DNA of 64,000 nt from Pseudomonadota bacterium (GTDB taxonomy: Bacteria; Pseudomonadota; Alphaproteobacteria; Rhizobiales; Beijerinckiaceae). The stretch covers positions 19,322 through 83,321 of the forward strand of contig JAFAEL010000121.1 in the NCBI GenBank assembly GCA_023423995.1, given 5' to 3'. Of the stretch, positions 59,113-64,000 are shown one piece after another (within the stretch, counting starts at the first letter, position 1; every line of letters starts with the position of its first letter). A program made the translations under genes and the position numbers. The notes under the pieces were generated by a model. The model saw only the letters and a program-made list of their open reading frames with translations, was not told the DNA's origin and made no database searches.

Positions 59113-61124
59113 CCCGCAATCGACGAGCCGAGGTGGAAGCGAACTCCCCCTACCCGCATCTCTTCTCGACCGGTCGGATCGGCACGCTCGATTTGCCGAA
59201 CCGCATCGTCATGGCGCCGATGGAGTCGAACCTCGCCGGGCCGGACGGGACCGTGTCCGACGACATCCTGGCCTATTACCGCGCCAGAGCGCAGGGCGGC
59301 GTCGGGATGGTCATCGTCGAATATGCCTGCGTCGATCGTCCGCTCGGCCTCGGCGGAGCACCCCAGCTTGCGATCGACGACGACGGGCTGATCGCCAGCC
59401 ACGCGCGACTCGCGAGCGCCATCAAGGAGGCGGGAGCGCGCGCCTGCCTGCAGCTCTTCCACGCAGGCCGCCAGACACTTCGCAAATACACCGATGGCCG
59501 TCAGTCGGTTGCGGCCTCCGCAATCGCCTGCAAGGTCTACCGGGAGGAGCCGCGCGAGCTCGCGCCCGACGAGATCGACCTCATCGTCGCGCGGTTCGGC
59601 GCCGCTGCGCGCCGGGCCATCGCGGCCGGCTACGACGCGGTCGAGATCCACGCCGCGCATGGCTATCTCCTCGGCGGATTTCTGTCCGCTGCCAGCAACA
59701 GGCGCACGGATCTCTATGGCGGCAGCCTCGAGAACCGCATCCGCTTCCCCTCGGCCGTCATCGCCGCGGTCAAGGCAGGCGCCGGCCATGCGCCGGTCAT
59801 CGTTCGCTTCTCGGCGGAGGAGTTCGTCGAGGGCGGCACCGATCTCGACGAGGCTCGCTGGCTCGCGCCGCGCTTCGTTGAGGCCGGCGCGGACGCGCTG
59901 CACGTCTCCACCGGCACGGCAGAGCGAATGGATCGCAACGTCGACCCGGTCTCCTCGCCGCAGGCCTGGCGCGTGCCGCTCGCGGCCGCCATCCGGCCTC
60001 TCGTGTCGGTGCCCGTGATCACGGTCGGCGTGCTGCGCGAGCCGGAGGTCGCCGAAAAAGCCGTCGCGGACGGATCGGCGGACTTCGTCGCGCTCGGCCG
60101 GGCGCTCCTCGCGGATCCGGAATGGCCCGCCAAGGCGGCGCGTGGCGCTCCGGACGAGATCAGGCCCTGCACCTCGTGCAACTGGTGCGTCGATCAGCTC
60201 CTGCAGGGGCAGCGGATCGGATGCGCCGAGAACCCGCTTGCCGGGCGCGAGACCGAGAAGCGGCCCAGGCGCCTGGAATCCGCCGGGCGGGCTGCCGTGA
60301 TCGGCGGCGGGCCGGGCGGCATCGCGGCGGGCCTCCTGCTCGACGCAGCAGGCTACCGCGTGACGATGTTCGAGCGCGACCGGCGGCTGGCGCCGGGCCT
60401 CCTCGCCTCCGCCGCGCCGCCGGACAAGGACAAGTTCCGCTGGTATCGCGACTATCTCCTGCGACGCCTCGCCGGCTCCGGGATCGAGGTCAGGCTCGGC
60501 CAGCACGCCGCACCCGAGGATGTCGCGGCGCTCCAGCCGGATGTCGCCATCGTGGCGACCGGCGCGGTCGACCGCCGCCTCGACGTGCCGGGAATCGGGG
60601 CGCCTCACGTGGCGCATGCCTACGACGTGCTGGCCGGGATCCAGCCGCTCGGCGACGGCCCGGTGGTCGTCTATGGCGCGGGTGAGACCGGGTGCGAGGC
60701 CGCCGAGTATGCCGCCGAAGCGGGTGCGGAGGTCACGCTGGTCGCCCGCTCGCCCGGCCGGCGCCTGGCGCGTCGGGCCCAGTACGTCTATCGGCGCCGA
60801 TTGCTCGAGCGGCTGGAGGCGCATTCCCGCATCACGATCGAGACGGGCTGTGAACTCGTCTCGGTCGCGGCGGACCATGTGGTGCTGCGACGCGAGGCCA
60901 ACCTCCTATCCTTGCCGGCCCGCCGCGTCCTTCTGGCTGCAGGGCGGCTGCCGGATACCGGGATGGCGGAAGAGCTCGAGGGTTGCGGCATCCGCACCTT
61001 CGCGATCGGCGACGGGCGCGAGGTCCGTCGGATCGGCGATGCGGTCCACGATGCTTACCGCACCGTCACGCTGCTGACGCGAGACATGCCCGACAGTCAG
61101 GAAATGACTCGTCTTCCGATCTGA
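59109..61124 (+). CDS. NADH:flavin oxidoreductase, 2,4-dienoyl-CoA reductase-like (FMN/Fe-S/FAD)
   Basis: A 671-residue enzyme with an OYE TIM barrel (NRIVMAPMESNLAG; HAAHGYLLGGFLS; TDLYGGSLENRIRFP). A 4Fe-4S cluster motif CTSCNWCVDQLLQGQRIGC places cysteines at 354, 357, 360 and 372. FAD/NAD domains follow (AVIGGGPGGIAAGLLLDAAG near 395; VVVYGAGETGCEAAEYAAEAG). The architecture equals FadH and bile-acid BaiCD-type reductases of enoyl or dienoyl-CoA. TTG 59109 overlaps the ligase stop; GTG 59133 is an alternative start. Confidence 0.93.
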   Translation: MTRNRRAEVEANSPYPHLFSTGRIGTLDLPNRIVMAPMESNLAGPDGTVSDDILAYYRARAQGGVGMVIVEYACVDRPLGLGGAPQLAIDDDGLIASHARLASAIKEAGARACLQLFHAGRQTLRKYTDGRQSVAASAIACKVYREEPRELAPDEIDLIVARFGAAARRAIAAGYDAVEIHAAHGYLLGGFLSAASNRRTDLYGGSLENRIRFPSAVIAAVKAGAGHAPVIVRFSAEEFVEGGTDLDEARWLAPRFVEAGADALHVSTGTAERMDRNVDPVSSPQAWRVPLAAAIRPLVSVPVITVGVLREPEVAEKAVADGSADFVALGRALLADPEWPAKAARGAPDEIRPCTSCNWCVDQLLQGQRIGCAENPLAGRETEKRPRRLESAGRAAVIGGGPGGIAAGLLLDAAGYRVTMFERDRRLAPGLLASAAPPDKDKFRWYRDYLLRRLAGSGIEVRLGQHAAPEDVAALQPDVAIVATGAVDRRLDVPGIGAPHVAHAYDVLAGIQPLGDGPVVVYGAGETGCEAAEYAAEAGAEVTLVARSPGRRLARRAQYVYRRRLLERLEAHSRITIETGCELVSVAADHVVLRREANLLSLPARRVLLAAGRLPDTGMAEELEGCGIRTFAIGDGREVRRIGDAVHDAYRTVTLLTRDMPDSQEMTRLPI

Positions 61125-61133
61125 GGCAGGCCG

Positions 61134-62000
61134 ATGAAGAAGGCAGAAGAGAAGCGCCGCGCCCTGCGCGACCGGATAGCATCCGGGCGCATGCTGACCG
61201 TGCCCGGCGCGCACGATCCGTTGAGCGCAAAGCAGGTCGAGGCGGCTGGCTTCGAAGCGGTTTACGTCGGCAGCTATGCGACCGCCGCCGCGCGGCTTGG
61301 CCAGCCTGATGTCGGGATCGTGACGCTGAACGACATGCTCGACCATGCCGCCGCGGTGGCGGATGCGGTCGACATCCCGCTCCTCGCCGATGCAGAGAAC
61401 GGCTGGAACAGCGCCGTGAACGTCTGGCGCACCATAAGGGGCTTCGAGAAAGCCGGCGTATCCGGCATCCACCTCGAGGACCACGCCTTCGGCAAGCACA
61501 CCGACCTGCCGCCGAAGGTCGCGACGCTCGACGAGGCGCTGGCGAAGCTGCGCGCCGCATGCGAGGCCCGCACCGATCCGAACTTCCTCATCGTGGCTCG
61601 CACCGACGTCATCTACCTGTTCAAGGATGTCGAGGAAGGCATCCGCCGCATGAACGCCTTCGCGGAGGCCGGCGCGGACCTCGTGATGCCGTCCGGCATA
61701 AGCACCAAGATGCTCGCCGAGATCAGGCCGAGGCTCAGTGCAAAGGTCATGATCACGGACAAGCCGGGCGCCTCGACGCGCGACGAGGAGGCCGCCGGGG
61801 CCGACATCGTCCTTTATTACGGTTTCACGCTCCAGGCCGCCTATAGCGCCGTGCGCGACGCACTCGCGGCTTTCCGTCAGAGCGGTTCGGCCGACGGTAT
61901 CGAGTCCGTCCGCGGCTCGGTCGATGAGTTCGAGCACTTCATCGGCTACCCGGACTTCGCCCGCCGGGCGAGAGCCGTCGCAGAGACGGCTGCGGAGTGA
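61134..62000 (+). CDS. Isocitrate lyase/PEP mutase superfamily enzyme (oxaloacetate decarboxylase-like)
   Basis: A 288-residue TIM barrel: TVPGAHDPLSAKQVEAAGFE, PLLADAENGWNSAVNV (metal Asp), GIHLEDHAFGKHTDLPP and IVARTDVIYLFKD. The active-site loop Cys motif of true isocitrate lyases (KKCGH or KRCGH) is replaced by FGKHTD, so C-C lyase, decarboxylase or hydrolase activity on a 2-oxo or malate-type acid is likely instead. It is the third gene of the tetR-divergent operon, 9 bp after the reductase. Confidence 0.88.
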   Translation: MKKAEEKRRALRDRIASGRMLTVPGAHDPLSAKQVEAAGFEAVYVGSYATAAARLGQPDVGIVTLNDMLDHAAAVADAVDIPLLADAENGWNSAVNVWRTIRGFEKAGVSGIHLEDHAFGKHTDLPPKVATLDEALAKLRAACEARTDPNFLIVARTDVIYLFKDVEEGIRRMNAFAEAGADLVMPSGISTKMLAEIRPRLSAKVMITDKPGASTRDEEAAGADIVLYYGFTLQAAYSAVRDALAAFRQSGSADGIESVRGSVDEFEHFIGYPDFARRARAVAETAAE

Positions 62001-62182
62001 AGGACGTCTCGACCTCCAGAAATCGTGCGTTCTGCCGTGAGCGTGGCCATCAGTCGCCTGTTGCACACTTCTCCGCTCGGGGTGCCATCGCGTCTGGCGT
62101 CGGGTCTGCATAGGGTCTGGGCCCAGAACGTTGGCGCCCGAGAGATGGCGGAAGTTTCGGTTGGCGAGGAGCAGGAAGAGCC

Positions 62183-62204
62183 GGCTGGGGGCTGCGCCCC
62201 AGCC
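62183..62204. terminator. Hairpin in the 62.0-62.3 kb gap
   Basis: GGCTGGGG-gctgcg-CCCCAGCC is an 8-bp perfect stem between the ends of two converging genes (62000 rightward, 62293 leftward). It could stop transcription from either side, but there is no T-run. I recognise no gene in the rest of the gap. Confidence 0.45.
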
Positions 62205-62292
62205 GTCCTGAGATGTGTCACTGAAGGCCTGGCAACCTGAGGGAAAGAATGCGCCTGGCGCCAGATTTCAGAACCCGAGCGCTACGCTAACT

Positions 62293-63267
62293 CTACTTGG
62301 CCAGGCCCATCTCCTTCAGGATCTCGCCGATTTCAGCGTTGTCCTTGGCCATGAAAGCTCCGAAAGCTGGGGCCTCCGCCCAGACTGCTTCGAAGCCGCG
62401 AGAATTCATGAAGTCCTGGAACTCCTTGCTGTCATAGATCTTCTTGAGCGATGCCTCGTAGCGCTTTGCAAGCTCGGGCGAGAGACCTTTTGGGCCAACC
62501 ATCCCTCGCCACACACCCTTCTTCCAATCCGATCCCGCGGCTTCGGCCAGGGTCGGAACATCGGGGAAATTCTTGGCGCGCTTGTCGGCCATGAGCGCGA
62601 TGCTTCGGATCTTTCCTGCCCGGATCAGAGCGTCGGCCTCCGGCAGGGAGCACGATACGAAGTCGACGCCGGCCGCCGCGAGATCGGTCAGCGCGGTGGC
62701 GGCTCCGGTGCTCGGCACCCAGGGAACGGTGGCCGGGCTGATGTCTTGCGACTTCAGCATGCCGGCGAGCGCGAGATGCCAGCTCCCGCCCTGGCCGGTG
62801 CCCGAGGCTTTCAGCTTGCCGGGATTGGCCTTGATGAAAGCCAGGAGTTCCTTGAGGGTCGGGAAGGGTGAATCCACCCTGACATGGATCGCTGCCGGAT
62901 CCGCGTTCATCAGGGCGAGCGGGGTATAGGCCTCGTAGGTGAGCTTCGTCAGGCCCACCCAGTGCATCATGTTGATCTCGAGCGTGATGAGGCCGATCGT
63001 ATATCCGTCCGGCTGGGCTGACGCGATTGCCTGGTGGCCTACGACACCACTGCCTCCGGTCCGGTTCACCACATTGACCGGCACTCCGAGCTCCTTCTCG
63101 AGCATCAGGCCGATCATCCGTGCGACCGCATCGGTTCCACCGCCTGCCGCCCATGGGACGATCAGCGTGATCGGTCGATCGGGGAAGGCAGCGCGTGCCT
63201 GACCTGCCGGAAGCGCCAGCATGGCCGCCAATACGAGTAAGAACCCGACAACTGACCTTCTGATCAT
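62293..63267 (-). CDS. TctC-family binding protein
   Basis: The product is 324 residues from ATG 63267, with AGGGAGGAA upstream. The signal peptide MIRRSVVGFLLVLAAMLALP ends ARA-AFPDRP. Family blocks are ITLIVPWAAGGGTDAVARMI, VVNRTGGSGVVGHQAIASA and PDGYTIGLITLEINMM. It binds a carboxylate in the periplasm. No tctA or tctB follows. It stands alone on the minus strand downstream of the right-edge reductase gene. Confidence 0.92.
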   Translation of the reverse strand: MIRRSVVGFLLVLAAMLALPAGQARAAFPDRPITLIVPWAAGGGTDAVARMIGLMLEKELGVPVNVVNRTGGSGVVGHQAIASAQPDGYTIGLITLEINMMHWVGLTKLTYEAYTPLALMNADPAAIHVRVDSPFPTLKELLAFIKANPGKLKASGTGQGGSWHLALAGMLKSQDISPATVPWVPSTGAATALTDLAAAGVDFVSCSLPEADALIRAGKIRSIALMADKRAKNFPDVPTLAEAAGSDWKKGVWRGMVGPKGLSPELAKRYEASLKKIYDSKEFQDFMNSRGFEAVWAEAPAFGAFMAKDNAEIGEILKEMGLAK

Positions 63268-63473
63268 GTAATTCCTCCCTTCGTCCAGTGATCGTGCGAG
63301 CGTCACCGGATCGAAGGGCATGGTGGACGGTATTCGAGCCGCCGCCAAGTCGATTGTTCAACAAGATCCGATCGATTCTGCAGCCTCTGCTTTGCCGCAA
63401 CCCAGAGGATGGGACGATCAACAGATGACGGCGAGTGACCGCTGCGACGCTGGTCGACGAGACTTGGCGAGGC

Positions 63474-64000
63474 TCAGCCGATCGGAGCGTAGTCGATGTA
63501 CCCGCGCGCTCCGCCCGCGTACCAGGTTTCCATGTCGTCGGAAGCCAGCGGTACCCGCTCCGCGAAGCGCCTCGGAAGGTCCGGATTGGCGATGAATGGC
63601 CGCCCGAACGAAATCGCGTCGGCGAGGCCGGCATCGAGCGCCGCCTGGCCCCTCTCCTGATCGTAATCGGAGTTCAGTACGAAAGCGCCCTTGAACGCCC
63701 GTCTCATCCTTGGAGCCACTGGCGGACGCTCGGCCTTTCCGTTCGTACCGTCATAGTCGGGCTCGCGCACCTCGAGAAAGGCGATCCCCAACTCGGACAA
63801 GGCTGCTGATGCGGCTTCGAACAGGGGCTCCGGATTGCTGTCGTTTACGCCCTGCCGCTCCTCGTTCGGCGAGAGGCGGACGCCCGTTCGGCCAGCACCG
63901 ACGACGTCCACGACCGCGGCCGTGACCTCGCGCAGGAGCCGAATGCGGTTCTCGATCGAGCCGCCATATTCGTCGGTCCTGAAGTTCGCGTTGTCCCGGA
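63474..64000 (-). CDS. Old yellow enzyme-type alkene reductase, N-terminus beyond window
   Basis: Only the C-terminal ~175 residues are inside the window. NANFRTDEYGGSIENRIRLL, the FMN-phosphate loop SFGRPFIANPDLPRRF and GARGYIDYAPIG identify the OYE family (NemA and xenobiotic-reductase group). FVLNSDYDQERGQAALDAG precedes the phosphate loop as in that group. It reduces activated C=C bonds with NADPH via FMN. Confidence 0.92.
   Translation of the reverse strand, partial: RDNANFRTDEYGGSIENRIRLLREVTAAVVDVVGAGRTGVRLSPNEERQGVNDSNPEPLFEAASAALSELGIAFLEVREPDYDGTNGKAERPPVAPRMRRAFKGAFVLNSDYDQERGQAALDAGLADAISFGRPFIANPDLPRRFAERVPLASDDMETWYAGGARGYIDYAPIG

Noticed and set aside
62001-62292. Leftward frame around 61946-62221 (FWAQTLCRPDARRDGTPSGE) as a transposase scrap
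   Set aside because: No motif links it to a known transposase in any of the three frames; only the hairpin at 62183-62204 is supportable.
1-64000. CRISPR array, rRNA, riboswitch or replication origin
   Set aside because: No run of regularly spaced repeats, no rRNA text, and no DnaA-box cluster or riboswitch-like leader was seen in any intergenic gap.

Overview
The window is a high-GC, gene-dense stretch of an alphaproteobacterial chromosome, probably Hyphomicrobiales (Rhizobiales). That placement is an inference. It rests on the base composition, on the GTG and TTG starts with strong GGAGG sites, on a dispersed palindrome of the kind that translates as 'IPAxAGM', and on an integrase remnant of a type common in Bradyrhizobium-like genomes. 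There is no rRNA, CRISPR array or intact transposase. The one tRNA is tRNA-Arg(ACG) at 5790-5866.

Layout. (1) 1-5601: a kynurenine-type tryptophan catabolic locus. kynU and kynA run rightward and diverge from an alpha/beta hydrolase, an acyl-CoA-dehydrogenase-fold flavoprotein and an acyl-CoA ligase cut by the left edge. (2) 5790-16512: tRNA-Arg followed by a defence-like block. It is a leftward operon of three genes joined by two 4-bp ATGA overlaps: a ~2000-residue DUF4011/helicase/Vsr-type nuclease (Hhe-like), an Mre11/SbcD-like phosphoesterase and a Rad50/SMC-like ATPase. A frameshifted remnant gene lies just upstream. (3) 16513-21859: a Baeyer-Villiger-type monooxygenase that looks like a chimera of two family members, an SDR missing its 5' end, an integrase remnant, an intact SDR and a PRISE-type enone reductase. 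(4) 21940-64000: a large catabolic region for CoA-activated substrates. It holds five further acyl-CoA ligases, two acyl-CoA dehydrogenases, two enoyl-CoA hydratases, a MaoC hydratase, a thiolase, a thiolase-like/DUF35 pair, a 3-hydroxyacyl-CoA dehydrogenase, a CaiB/AMACR-type protein, a P450, several SDRs, flavin oxidoreductases, aldolase and lyase enzymes, and five solute-binding proteins without any transporter partners.

How it fits together. The catabolic region reads as several small operons that each import or sense a compound (binding protein), activate it (AMP-forming ligase), and then oxidise, hydrate and cleave it (dehydrogenase, hydratase, SDR or HAD, thiolase). The P450, Baeyer-Villiger enzyme, PRISE reductase, racemase-type CoA-transferase and thiolase-like/DUF35 pair suggest alicyclic, terpenoid or steroid-like substrates. 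The substrate itself cannot be read from sequence. Regulators present are GntR/FadR (24909), MarR (31941) and TetR (56604).

Two signals stand out. One is the translationally coupled helicase-nuclease / phosphoesterase / SMC operon beside a tRNA. The other is a 22-bp inverted-repeat motif found in four separate divergent promoter regions (39.4, 45.4, 51.6 and 57.4 kb), one of them beside tetR, which suggests a local TetR regulon linking scattered operons.
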